The notes below the pieces were generated by a model. The model saw only the letters and a program-made list of their open reading frames with translations, was not told the origin of the DNA and did no database searches. A stretch of DNA of 64,000 nt from assembly GCF_900454685.1 (NCBI RefSeq), contig NZ_UATM01000032.1:248001-312000 (forward strand), read 5' to 3'. Shown here one piece after another: positions 30,079-37,945 of the stretch (its first letter is position 1; the number at the start of each line of letters is the position of its first letter). This DNA is from Peptoniphilus harei. GTDB taxonomy: Bacteria; Bacillota; Clostridia; Tissierellales; Peptoniphilaceae. Made by a program: the position numbers and the translations under genes.

Positions 30079-31003
30079 TTATTTTTCGTAAACTGGCCTT
30101 AGGGCATCCATATATTTTGGATTTCTGCCATGTGTTAGGTCTGCAAAAAGTTTTTTGAGTTCTAGGCACACCTTGCCTGGCTTGCCGTCGGCAACTTTGA
30201 TGTCGTCAACTTCAACTACTGGAGCAACTTCCATTGCTGTTCCTGAGAAGAAGACTTCGTCTGCGTTATAAAGTTCTGTCCTTGCAATGGATTTTTCCAC
30301 ACATTGGATTCCTAGTTCTTCTTCTGCAAGTTTCATTACAAGGTCTCTTGTGATTCCTTCTAAGATGTCATCTGATGCTGGAGGAGTCATTAGCTTGCCC
30401 TTCTTGTATAGGAAGATATTTTCTCCAGGTCCTTCACATACAAAGCCATTTCTATTTAATAAAACTGCTTCGTCGTAGCCATTTTTTGTAGCTTCAAAGG
30501 ATGCTAGGGCTGAATTTAGGTAGCCTGCTGTGGCCTTTGTTCTTGGTGGCAACATGTTGTCTGCTATCCTTACCCACGATGATACCTTTACCTTGAAGGC
30601 TTCTTTGTCAATGTACTTGCCCATGGGTTGTAGGTAGATTACTACGCAGTCATCTTCGTGTCCGTGTAGGCTAATACCAACAGTTTTTCCGTCTTTGTAG
30701 GCAATTGGTCTGATGTATGTTGTTTCTCTAAATCCATTTTTTTCTTAGGAGCTCGATTGTGTAGTCTGCTAATTCTTCTGCTGTATAGCCTACTTCTAGG
30801 TTGGCAACTTTAGCCGATTGTAAAAATCTCTCGTAGTGTTCCACAAGTTTGAAAGCATAGAGTTGTTCTTCTTCTTCGTTCCAGTAGGCACGAATACCTT
30901 CGAAGACTCCTAGACCGTAGTTGACAACCTTGGACCTAATGCTTATAGACACCTTTTCTTCTTCTACTATTTCCCCATTATAAAATACATAGGACTTATT
31001 CAT
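30079..31003 (-). pseudogene. ilvE: Branched-chain amino-acid aminotransferase, broken by a +1 frameshift
   Basis: The true start is the ATG at 31003 behind GGGGGGAAG. The first frame (to 30728) gives YNGEIVEEEKVSI...GVFEGIRAYW and stops. Adding one shift at the T7 run 30737-30743 (A7 on the coding strand, A6 needed) reads through GFRETTYIRPIAYKDGKTVG into the second frame, which has GYLNSALASFEATKNGYDEA with the catalytic Lys, and FVCEGPGENIF. The repaired protein is about 307 residues, normal for IlvE, a PLP fold-type IV enzyme moving amino groups between Leu, Ile or Val and 2-oxoglutarate. Every other part is intact, so sequence error or a recent lesion is likely. Confidence 0.9.
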
Positions 31004-31039
31004 CTTTCTTCCCCCCATTTTATTTTTTATATTTTTCAA

Positions 31040-31472
31040 GTATTAATCAATTTAGTCTGATAATTTGTTTGCCTTAAAAAATATTAAAGAACATTTTAAC
31101 ACTTTCTCCTGCAAAATCCTAGTATTTTTATCAAAACTTTATTTCTTTGAACTTGTCTTCCTCAATATTTTTTATTCAGGAAATTTATAGTTTTAATAAA
31201 TTTTGCCTTGGACTTTATCTTTTTTTTCACATTAAACTTAATTGGGTTTTTATTCTGAGTTTATTTTTATCTTTCAATTGATTTTGTAATTTAAGGTCTT
31301 TTTAATTCATAACTTTAGAATTATTTGTTACTTTGTAATTTTTTGTAACTCTTTGCTTTTCTTTCACTTTGTAATTTCTAGTGAATCTGTGATTTACTCC
31401 CACTTTCTAAAAATCTATAAGTCAATATTTTTTCTTACTTAATTAACTTTCACGCCTTCATAATTTTTTTCT
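31040..31472. other. AT-rich gap upstream of ilvE
   Basis: No gene, T-box or other leader RNA is recognised upstream of ilvE, although branched-chain genes often have one. The stretch 31300-31470 shows faint 18-bp periodicity with units like CACTTTGTAATTTCTAGT. Confidence 0.45.
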
Positions 31473-31653
31473 CACTTATTAAACTTTCACGCCTTCATAA
31501 TTTTTTCTTACTTATTAAATTTTTCCTATTTCAAAATTTTCTATTAAGTCACTAAGTCTTACTCCCCTATAGTTTTTTATTAAGTCACACTTCTTTATGA
31601 CTTTGCCATATATTTCTACTTAATAAATTTATATAGCTTTCTGATTTTTTAAT
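31473..31653 (+). repeat. Array of about ten degenerate 18-bp units
   Basis: Units such as CACTTATTAAACTTTCAC (31473-31490), ACTTATTAAATTTTTCCT (31510-31527) and ACTTAATAAATTTATATA (31618-31635) hold an 18-bp period, with one 19-bp unit. A ~36-bp block (ACTTTCACGCCTTCATAATTT) is repeated almost exactly at 31446 and 31483. It lies just beyond the etfA terminator. Confidence 0.6.
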
Positions 31654-31740
31654 TTTCACATCTTAGGACTTTAGATTTATTTGTAAGTTTATAAAGACTT
31701 ATCATCTCTTAAACTTTACAAGACTCATAATTTTTGCAGC

Positions 31741-31768
31741 AAAAAAGAGACTACAAATTTGTAGCCTC
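31741..31768 (-). terminator. bcd-etfBA operon terminator
   Basis: Stem GAGGCTACAAA/TTTGTAGTCTC (31747-31768) followed by six T on the minus strand, 26 bp after etfA. Confidence 0.9.
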
Positions 31769-31794
31769 TTCTTATAATTAAAATTTAATTTAGA

Positions 31795-32802
31795 TTAAAT
31801 TTCTGCTTTAATTTTTTGTTCTCTTTCAATAGCTTCTACTAGTTTTGGAACAACTGCGTTGATGTCTCCAACTACTCCTAGGTCAGCTACTTCGAAGATC
31901 GCTGCTTCTGGGTCCTTGTTAACAGCTATGATAAGGTCAGAGTCTTCCATACCTGCAACGTGTTGGATTGCTCCAGAGATACCCATTGCGAAGTAAAGTT
32001 CTGGTCTAACTGTCTTACCAGTTTGTCCAACTTGGTGATCTTTTGTGATCCAACCAGAGTCTACTGATGCTCTTGATGCAGAGATTTCTGCTTCTAGCTT
32101 GTCAGCAAGTTCTTGAAGTGGTTTGAATCCTTCTGGTCCACCAATTCCACGTCCACCAGATACAAGGATCTTAGCTTCTGTGATATCTTTCTTGTGTGAT
32201 TCTTCTTTTGCAATATCAAGAATTTTAACATTCATGTCAGCATCTGTGAAGTCAACTTTGAATTCTTCAACTTCGCCTTTTCTTGAATCGTCAGAATCAA
32301 GTGCTTGCATAACGCCTGGTCTTACTGTAGCCATTTGTGGTCTAAAGTCTTCACAAACGATAGTAGCCATTAGGTTACCACCAAATGCTGGTCTTGTCAT
32401 CATTAGGTTTTTAGATTCTGGATCTATTTCTAGTTTTGTACAGTCAGCAGTAAGTCCTGTGTGAATTCTTGCTGCAAGTCTTGGAGCAAGGTCACGACCT
32501 ATTGATGATGCACCGTAAATCACGATTTCTGGTTCTTTATCTTTAATTATTTTTGTTATTGCCTTTGCGTAAGGTTCAGTAACATATTCTTTTAGGATAG
32601 GGTCTTCTACTACGATTACCTTGTCTGCGCCGTGTTTAATAAGAGTTTGTGCGTGGTCTTTAACCTTGTCACCAAGGATAACACCAACAACATCTTGTTC
32701 TAGAGCGTCAGCAAGTTCTCTTGCCTTTCCTAGAAGTTCTATTCCAACTTTTTCAAGTTTATTGTCTCTTTGTTCTATAAATACAAATACATCTTTACTC
32801 AT
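31795..32802 (-). CDS. etfA: Electron transfer flavoprotein alpha subunit
   Basis: 335 residues. The N-terminal part (1-~190) matches the Etf alpha/beta fold (VIVVEDPILKEYVTEPYAKAI, IYGASSIGRDLAPRLAAR). The C-terminal FAD domain has LVSGGRGIGGPEGF, ASRASVDSGWI, QVGQTGKTVRPELYFAMGISGAIQH and AVNKDPEAAIFEVADLGVVGD, the FAD-binding hallmark. With EtfB and the acyl-CoA dehydrogenase it forms a Bcd-Etf complex; in anaerobes this complex can bifurcate electrons from NADH to crotonyl-CoA and ferredoxin. It has no added ferredoxin domain. It is the last gene of the operon, 14 bp after etfB. Confidence 0.96.
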   Translation of the reverse strand: MSKDVFVFIEQRDNKLEKVGIELLGKARELADALEQDVVGVILGDKVKDHAQTLIKHGADKVIVVEDPILKEYVTEPYAKAITKIIKDKEPEIVIYGASSIGRDLAPRLAARIHTGLTADCTKLEIDPESKNLMMTRPAFGGNLMATIVCEDFRPQMATVRPGVMQALDSDDSRKGEVEEFKVDFTDADMNVKILDIAKEESHKKDITEAKILVSGGRGIGGPEGFKPLQELADKLEAEISASRASVDSGWITKDHQVGQTGKTVRPELYFAMGISGAIQHVAGMEDSDLIIAVNKDPEAAIFEVADLGVVGDINAVVPKLVEAIEREQKIKAEI

Positions 32803-32816
32803 TTTTAAACCCCCAA

Positions 32817-33617
32817 TTAGATAATATACTTTTCTTGAAGTTTAGCAACGATAGCTTGAGCTGCTTCGTCAGCAGTTAAGTCAGTTAAAAGTACGCCCTT
32901 ACCTTTACCTTGTTTAGGGAAAGATTTTCTAACTTTTGTAGGTGAACCCTTAAGTCCTATGTTTGCCATATCAAGTTTGTCTTTAATATCTTCTAGACCC
33001 CAAACTTTGATTTCTTTTTGGTAAGATTCAAATACTTTACCAATTGTCATATATCTAGGTTCAGCTAATTCTGCGATTGCAGTAATTAGGCATGGGAATT
33101 TAATATTAATTGTGTGGTATCTGTCTTCGAATTGTCTCTTAACTGTAATACCCTTTTTGTCTTCATCAAGGTCAAGTTCTTCTACATAAGAAACTTGTGG
33201 AACTCCAATGTGTTCTGCGATTTGTGGTCCAACTTGTGCAGTATCACCGTCGATTGCTTGTCTACCACAGATGATTAGGTCAAAATCAAGGTGTTCAAGT
33301 GCTGCAGTGATTGTACAAGATGTTGCCCAAGTGTCAGCTCCACCAAAAGCTCTATCAGATACTAGGATTCCTTCATCAGCGCCCATTGCAAGTGCTTCTC
33401 TTAGTGCACCTTCTGCTTGTGGAGGTCCCATTGATAATACTGTTACGTGAACATCATCTGGATTTTCATCTTTAAGTCTAAGTGCAACTTCTAGACCTGA
33501 CTTATCATCAGGGTTTATAATACTTGGTACTCCGTCCCTAATAAGTGTATTAGTAACAGGGTCAAGTCTAACTTCATTAGTATCAGGTACTTGTTTAATA
33601 CATACTACTATATTCAT
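32817..33617 (-). CDS. etfB: Electron transfer flavoprotein beta subunit
   Basis: 266 residues. It starts MNIVVCIKQVPDTNEVRLDP, the standard EtfB opening, and contains ADTWATSCTITAALEH, LIICGRQAIDGDTAQVGPQIAEHIG, and the recognition-loop region ALAMGADEGILVSDR. In bifurcating Etfs this subunit holds the second FAD that receives electrons from NADH. It lies between bcd and etfA (18 and 14 bp gaps), each with its own ribosome binding site. Whether this pair bifurcates cannot be proved from sequence, though the gene order is that of butyrate-forming anaerobes. Confidence 0.96.
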   Translation of the reverse strand: MNIVVCIKQVPDTNEVRLDPVTNTLIRDGVPSIINPDDKSGLEVALRLKDENPDDVHVTVLSMGPPQAEGALREALAMGADEGILVSDRAFGGADTWATSCTITAALEHLDFDLIICGRQAIDGDTAQVGPQIAEHIGVPQVSYVEELDLDEDKKGITVKRQFEDRYHTINIKFPCLITAIAELAEPRYMTIGKVFESYQKEIKVWGLEDIKDKLDMANIGLKGSPTKVRKSFPKQGKGKGVLLTDLTADEAAQAIVAKLQEKYII

Positions 33618-33635
33618 TTATATTACTCCTTCCGA

Positions 33636-34778
33636 TTATTTAACGCCCATCCAGCCAGATACAACCATCTTCATTACTTCAGATGTACCTTCGTAAATTT
33701 CTGTAATCTTAGCATCTCTCATCATTCTTTCTATTGGATAGTCACGAGTGTATCCGTATCCACCGAATAATTGTAGACATCTTCTAGTAATATCACTAGC
33801 TGCATCAGCTGCAAATAATTTAGCCATTGCTGCAAAGTGTCCGTAAGGAAGGCCTGCTCCCTTAGCGTCTGCTGCTCTATAAACTAATAGTTGAGCTGCT
33901 TCTGCAGTTGTCTTCATATCTGCAAGTTCAAATTGAGTGTTTTGGAATTGAGAAATTCTTCTGCCGAATTGTTTTCTTTCAGTAGTGTATTTTACAGTTT
34001 CATCAATTGCACCTTCAGCAATTCCTAGTGCTTGAGATGCGATTCCAATTCTACCACCATCAAGTGTCTTCATAGCGATAGCGAATCCCTTACCTTCTCT
34101 TCCAAGAAGATTTTCTTTTGGTATTCTACAGTCTTCAAAAATAAGTTCGCAAGTAGAAGATCCTCTGATACCCATCTTGTCTTCTGGTTCACCAACAGTG
34201 AAGCCTGGAGTTCCTCTTTCAACTATGAAAGCTGAAATTCCGTGGTTACCCTTAGATCTGTCTGTCATTGCAATAACGATAAATACATCAGCAAATCCAG
34301 CGTTTGTTATAAATATTTTTGAACCGTTAAGTACATATTCGTCTCCATCAAGTACAGCAGTTGTTCTTTGACCACTTGCGTCAGTACCAGCACCTGGTTC
34401 AGTAAGTCCGAAAGCACCAAATTTTTTACCTGCTAGTAAGTCTGGTAAGTATTTTTTCTTTTGTTCTTCTGTTCCGTTTTCATAGATTGGAGCACAGCAA
34501 AGTGAAGTGTGAGCTGAAACAATTACACCAGTAGTAGCACATTTCTTAGAAAGTTCTTCTACTGCCATAGCATAAGCTAGGTAGTCAGCACCTTGTCCAC
34601 CGTATTCTTTAGGAAATGGTATTCCGAAGAAACCATATCTGGCCATCTTTTTAACATTTTCCATAGGAACTTCTTCAGTTGCATCTACATCAGCAGCAAC
34701 TGGTTCTACTTCATTTTCAGCAAAAGCGCGATACATTTGTTGTAATAATAGATGTTCCTTATCCAATTTTAAATCCAT
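33636..34778 (-). CDS. bcd: Butyryl-CoA-type acyl-CoA dehydrogenase
   Basis: 380 residues. Family marks include AYAMAVEELSKKCATTGVIVSAH, FGLTEPGAGTDASGQRTTA, ITNAGFADVFIV, DKMGIRGSSTCELIFEDCRIP, RKQFGRRISQFQNTQFELADM, and QLFGGYGYTRDYPIERMMRD with the catalytic Glu in KITEIYEGTSEV. It reduces crotonyl-CoA to butyryl-CoA together with EtfAB. The start follows AGGGGGA. It is the first gene of bcd-etfB-etfA. No crotonase, thiolase or butyrate kinase genes are adjacent, so the rest of the pathway must lie elsewhere; a short-chain amino-acid route is also possible. Confidence 0.94.
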   Translation of the reverse strand: MDLKLDKEHLLLQQMYRAFAENEVEPVAADVDATEEVPMENVKKMARYGFFGIPFPKEYGGQGADYLAYAMAVEELSKKCATTGVIVSAHTSLCCAPIYENGTEEQKKKYLPDLLAGKKFGAFGLTEPGAGTDASGQRTTAVLDGDEYVLNGSKIFITNAGFADVFIVIAMTDRSKGNHGISAFIVERGTPGFTVGEPEDKMGIRGSSTCELIFEDCRIPKENLLGREGKGFAIAMKTLDGGRIGIASQALGIAEGAIDETVKYTTERKQFGRRISQFQNTQFELADMKTTAEAAQLLVYRAADAKGAGLPYGHFAAMAKLFAADAASDITRRCLQLFGGYGYTRDYPIERMMRDAKITEIYEGTSEVMKMVVSGWMGVK

Positions 34779-34807
34779 TTAAAATCCCCCTAACAATAAT
34801 TTAAAGA

Positions 34808-34825
34808 ATGTTATTTAATTAACAT
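34808..34825 (-). promoter_or_regulatory. Rex-like operator downstream of the bcd promoter
   Basis: ATGTTAATTAAATAACAT, a near-palindrome (7 of 8 paired positions in its core), matches 11 of 14 positions of the clostridial Rex consensus TTGTTAAnnnnTTAACAA. It starts about 12 bp after the -10, so a bound repressor would block elongation. Rex controls bcd clusters in clostridia; here it is inferred. Confidence 0.45.
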
Positions 34826-34836
34826 ACGTTATTTCT

Positions 34837-34864
34837 ATTATAACATTCTGTCTTAGTTTTTCAA
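34837..34864 (-). promoter_or_regulatory. bcd-etfBA promoter
   Basis: TTGAAA (34859-34864), 16-bp spacer, TATAAT (34837-34842) on the minus strand. Confidence 0.75.
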
Positions 34865-35088
34865 GACTTTCTTTATTTAAAAACTTTTATTTAAAAACAA
34901 TTTCCTATTTGATAAAAAATAAACTATTAGTAAATATTTTATGACTATTTCGTAAATTTTAATAAATTTGGAAATCTTTTTTGCCTAGCTTTGTCTTTTA
35001 ACTTCACTTCTTTAAAAATTTTAAGTCTCTTGTGATAAGGTTTTTATAAAATTATGTCCAAGTGACTCAAAGATTTTACAAATAAAAA
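34865..35088. other. AT-rich gap between uspA terminators and bcd promoter
   Basis: No gene is seen. Weak 18-bp phasing from ~35003 (CACTTCTTTAAAAATTTT) resembles the repeat family but is too diverged to call. Confidence 0.35.
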
Positions 35089-35105
35089 TCAGGGACAAGC
35101 CCTGA
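35084..35105 (-). terminator. Second terminator after the stress protein gene
   Basis: Stem TCAGGG/CCCTGA (35089-35105) with a 5-nt loop, then TTTTTATT on the minus strand. It backs up the closer hairpin at 35130. Confidence 0.7.
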
Positions 35106-35121
35106 CTCTATTTATTTGCCC

Positions 35122-35150
35122 AAAAATAAAAGGACGGAAAACCCGTCCTT
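35122..35150 (-). terminator. First terminator after the stress protein gene
   Basis: Stem AAGGACGG/CCGTCCTT (35130-35150) with a 5-nt loop, followed by TTATTTTT on the minus strand, 4 bp after the stop codon. Confidence 0.85.
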
Positions 35151-35154
35151 AATT

Positions 35155-35589
35155 TTAAATATCTGCCTTAACAACAAGAACAGATTTCTTTGAATGGTTA
35201 ATTACCTTATTTGAAACTGAGCCAAGGAGTGTTCTTGAAAAAGCACCAAGTCCCCTGTTGCCCATGATAATAAAGTCTACATCTTTTTCTTCGGCAAACT
35301 TACAAATTTGTTCACCAGGATTGCCTGAAGTGTAAAAAGTTTCTACTCCGTGTGGATAACCATTTAAATCACTTTCAGCATCCTTAAGTATCATTTCAGC
35401 TCTTTCAACATTTGCCTTGTCAATTTCAAGTGTGAAGTTGAAGTTAGCTGGGTATTGCTCAAAAATAGAAGTTTCTGGTGTCACTGTGAGGATAAGTAGT
35501 TCAGCGCCTAGCTTTTCTCCCATGTCTCTTGCAACGTCAACTGATTTTTTTGAACTCTTTGATCCATCAATTGGTACTAATATTTTCAT
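35155..35589 (-). CDS. Universal stress protein (UspA family)
   Basis: 144 residues, a single Usp domain. It opens MKILVPIDGSKSSKKSVDVA and ends with the ATP-binding motif IIMGNRGLGAFSRTLLGSVSNKVINHSKKSVLVV (G-2x-G-9x-G-S pattern), so it is the ATP-binding type. These proteins are induced under growth arrest and stress; the precise action is unknown. It is monocistronic with two tandem terminators, which suggests strong expression. AGGAGGCAAGAG precedes the ATG. It is divergent from the TetR gene. Confidence 0.93.
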   Translation of the reverse strand: MKILVPIDGSKSSKKSVDVARDMGEKLGAELLILTVTPETSIFEQYPANFNFTLEIDKANVERAEMILKDAESDLNGYPHGVETFYTSGNPGEQICKFAEEKDVDFIIMGNRGLGAFSRTLLGSVSNKVINHSKKSVLVVKADI

Positions 35590-35763
35590 CTCTTGCCTCC
35601 TATTTATTTTATATATTTCTTTCTAATTTTATTATACCCTAAAAGAGGAAGATTTAACATATCAAATTACTTCTTTATAAAAGTAAAGTGATGAGTCTTC
35701 GTTTAATATAAAATTATTTTTAAATTTACAAAATTTTTGACTTAAAAACTTTTATAAAAAAGT

Positions 35764-35792
35764 TTGACAAATATTTTAAATAGATTTACTAT
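35764..35792 (+). promoter_or_regulatory. Promoter of the TetR-DUF2871 operon
   Basis: TTGACA (35764-35769), 17-bp spacer, TACTAT (35787-35792). Confidence 0.75.
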
Positions 35793-35798
35793 TAAGTC

Positions 35799-35817
35799 AA
35801 GTGACAAGGTGTCACTT
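35799..35817 (+). promoter_or_regulatory. Perfect palindromic operator before the TetR gene
   Basis: AAGTGACA-AGG-TGTCACTT is a perfect 8+3+8 inverted repeat placed just after the -10 and before the AGGAGG site. The position fits autorepression by the TetR-family protein encoded next. Confidence 0.7.
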
Positions 35818-35828
35818 TAGGAGGTAAT

Positions 35829-36386
35829 ATGGCAAAGAATACTTTTAATAACTTAGATGAAGAGAGAAAAGAAGAAATTTATAGAAGCCTCAAGGAATAT
35901 TTTGAAGAAGAGGACCTTAAGAAAATCAGTGTCTCTGGTATTGTCAAAAAACTTGATATAGCAAGAGGTTCTTTTTACCAATACTTTGAGAGCCTTGAGG
36001 ATTGTTACGACAGTCTCCTTCAAAAGGAAACCGGCCAGGTCCATCACAAGTTTTATTTTCTCTACAAGGAAAATGGCGGCGACCTTGAGAAAACTCTCTG
36101 GGCCTACAGGGATTATTTATCAGAAGAACTCTACGACAAAAATTTAAAAAAATTATATGTGCCTAAATTTTTCTTGTTTGAAGATTCCTTTGTCAGTCAT
36201 GGCAAAAACTTTTTATTGGAAAAATTGTCGAGAGACAACTACCACCGCATGGTCTTCACCATGGCCATCTTCCACCAGCTTCTAAAGGAGTCCATAACAA
36301 GGGACTATTCAAAAGAAGAATTTTTGGAAATATGTGACACCTATATCAAATGGTTGTTAGGAGGTATAAATAATGAATCAATTTGA
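35829..36386 (+). CDS. TetR/AcrR-family transcriptional regulator
   Basis: 185 residues. The N-terminal helix-turn-helix (~10-55) contains LKKISVSGIVKKLDIARGSFYQYFESLEDCYDSLL, typical of TetR. The C-terminal ligand-binding part is helical with no family signature I can name. Its start follows AGGAGGTAAT. The stop overlaps the start of the membrane gene by 14 bp, so the two are translationally coupled, and a perfect palindrome lies in the leader. It probably represses its own operon and releases it on binding an unknown ligand. Confidence 0.9.
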   Translation: MAKNTFNNLDEERKEEIYRSLKEYFEEEDLKKISVSGIVKKLDIARGSFYQYFESLEDCYDSLLQKETGQVHHKFYFLYKENGGDLEKTLWAYRDYLSEELYDKNLKKLYVPKFFLFEDSFVSHGKNFLLEKLSRDNYHRMVFTMAIFHQLLKESITRDYSKEEFLEICDTYIKWLLGGINNESI

Positions 36387-37407
36387 AATATTTTTTGACG
36401 GACTCTATCTCAGCCTTGTCATCTTTTTGGGCATAAGAATGCTTTTAATAAATCACAAGGACAGCTTAACCCTTGGATCAATGACTCTCCTACTTGGACT
36501 TGGCGACTCCTTCCACCTAGTCCCAAGAATTATTGCCAATGTCATGGACAATGGTTTTGCAATTAATTCGACTTCACTCTTTGTTGGGACTAGGGTTTCT
36601 TCTATTACAATGTCAGTTTTTTATCTCTTGTTTTATTTTTACATCAAGAAGACCAAGGACTTAAAAAACAAGGGTCTTGACCTCACAATGCTTGGTCTAT
36701 TTGCCTTAAGAGTGGTGACAGTCTTTATTTCCTTTAAAGGAGATGGAAGCATGGATCTTATTTCCAATCTTCCTTTTGTCATTATGGGTCTAGTTGACAT
36801 CTTCCTTTTATTTAAAAATAGGAGCCGAGAAGAATTTAGGAGACTTTACATTTATGTCTTCTTTAGCTTCCTCTTCTACATACCAGTAGTTTTATTTAAG
36901 AATATTTATCCCACTATTGGAATGCTAATGATGCCAAAGACTGTCATGTATGTCCTAATTGTCCTAAAGCTTTATAAGAACTTGCAAGATGATTTTGTAA
37001 AGAGGGACCTCATGGAGTATGCCTTTGCCTATCTCCTATCAGGTATCTTAGTTGGGGCATCTTACAGGGAATTGGGAAAAGTCTTTGAAGTGACAAAGTA
37101 TATGTCTCTAGCCCACACTCACCTAATTATTCTGGGCTTTGCCCTTCCAGGAATTTTTTATCTCTTGGTCAAAAACTCAGACCTTTCTGATGAAAAAATA
37201 AAAAAATTATTTAACATTTACAACTTTGGAATCTACCTTGCCTTCACTTCTATGATTATCCACGGTCTTGTAGACCCACATCTCCCTATGCGACTAACAG
37301 AGATTGGACTTATATCTATTAGTGGGGTGGGACACATTCTTCTTACCATTTCCATTGTCCTACTGGGTGTAAATGCCTTGAGATCAAGGGAGATTAAGAC
37401 AGCTTAA
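36373..37407 (+). CDS. Multi-pass membrane protein with C-terminal DUF2871 domain
   Basis: 344 residues with about ten hydrophobic segments. Residues ~205-340 resemble DUF2871 (LLSGILVGASYRELGKVFEV...LAHTHLIILGFALPG), which is usually a stand-alone ~130-residue protein. The N-terminal ~200 residues are a separate membrane module with charged motifs GLGDSFHLVPRI and FVGTRVSS. The histidines in SFHLVPR, AHTHL, IIHGLVDPH and VGHILL suggest metal or heme binding, which is inference. Its only partner is the TetR gene, overlapping by 14 bp. Function is unknown; a TetR-controlled, stress-induced membrane role is likely. Confidence 0.8.
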   Translation: MNQFEIFFDGLYLSLVIFLGIRMLLINHKDSLTLGSMTLLLGLGDSFHLVPRIIANVMDNGFAINSTSLFVGTRVSSITMSVFYLLFYFYIKKTKDLKNKGLDLTMLGLFALRVVTVFISFKGDGSMDLISNLPFVIMGLVDIFLLFKNRSREEFRRLYIYVFFSFLFYIPVVLFKNIYPTIGMLMMPKTVMYVLIVLKLYKNLQDDFVKRDLMEYAFAYLLSGILVGASYRELGKVFEVTKYMSLAHTHLIILGFALPGIFYLLVKNSDLSDEKIKKLFNIYNFGIYLAFTSMIIHGLVDPHLPMRLTEIGLISISGVGHILLTISIVLLGVNALRSREIKTA

Positions 37408-37416
37408 TAAAGAGAA

Positions 37417-37446
37417 AAATCTGTTGGGAAAGCAACAGATTTTTTT
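37417..37446 (+). terminator. Terminator of the TetR-DUF2871 operon
   Basis: Stem ATCTGTTG/CAACAGAT with a 6-nt loop and a run of T. Confidence 0.9.
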
Positions 37447-37614
37447 GTGTCATATTTTATTGTCGGGTGATTTTTTATAATTTTTGTTTTTATTGTCAGA
37501 TTATTTTTAATTTATAATTTCATAGAGCCTTCATTTTATTAATACTTGAAATTTTATCCTCATCTTCAACTCATCTTTGATTTAACAATTTCTTACAAGT
37601 GTAAATTTTTTTAT
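37447..37614. other. AT-rich gap before the 18-bp array
   Basis: No gene is visible. The stretch leads into the longest 18-bp array of the window, and some of it may be decayed repeat. Confidence 0.35.
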
Positions 37615-37866
37615 CTCATAATAAAAATCCCTAGCGTTTAATTTATTTTTCAACTTACAATTTTTTTCGACTTTCCATTTATTTTTCATCTAATAAATTC
37701 TTATGACTTTATAAATCACTGTCACTTTATAAATTATTATCACTTCATAAATTCTCATCATTTTATAAACATTTATTTGATCACAAATTTTTATCACTTA
37801 ATAAATTCTCATGACTTTATAAATTCTTATCACCCCAGAAATTTTTATCATCTCATAAATACTTAT
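37615..37866 (+). repeat. Longest 18-bp array: fourteen phased units
   Basis: Fourteen consecutive 18-bp units without a phase break. The ten from 37687 to 37866 are clearest: GACTTTATAAATCACTGT, CACTTTATAAATTATTAT, CACTTCATAAATTCTCAT, CACTTAATAAATTCTCAT, GACTTTATAAATTCTTAT, and others. The array lies between the convergent DUF2871 and SLH genes, just past the SLH terminator. One plus-strand frame (GAC TTT ATA AAT TCT TAT) is open through the array but has no start codon. Confidence 0.8.
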
Positions 37867-37902
37867 GACTCTCATCTTTATCATAAATCACCAAAGAAGA
37901 GC

Positions 37903-37931
37903 AAAAAAATAAGACGGCCTAAGCCGTCCTA
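37903..37931 (-). terminator. SLH gene terminator
   Basis: Stem AGGACGGC/GCCGTCTT (37911-37931) with a 4-nt loop, followed by a TTATTTTTTT tract on the minus strand. Confidence 0.88.
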
Positions 37932-37945
37932 TTTATATCTTTAAT

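Noticed and set aside
30737..30743. Programmed frameshifting in ilvE at A-AAA-AAA
   Set aside because: The heptamer favours -1 shifts, but +1 is needed to restore ilvE; ilvE is not known to be recoded.
31040..31740. T-box or leucine leader upstream of ilvE
   Set aside because: No TGGTACCGCG-like sequence or specifier stem; the region is AT-rich repeat.
37640..37945. Open frame with FIN-type hexapeptide repeats through the 18-bp array
   Set aside because: No ATG, GTG or TTG with a ribosome binding site, convergent terminators flank it, and periodic DNA divisible by three keeps a frame open by itself. Reported only as a question in findings.
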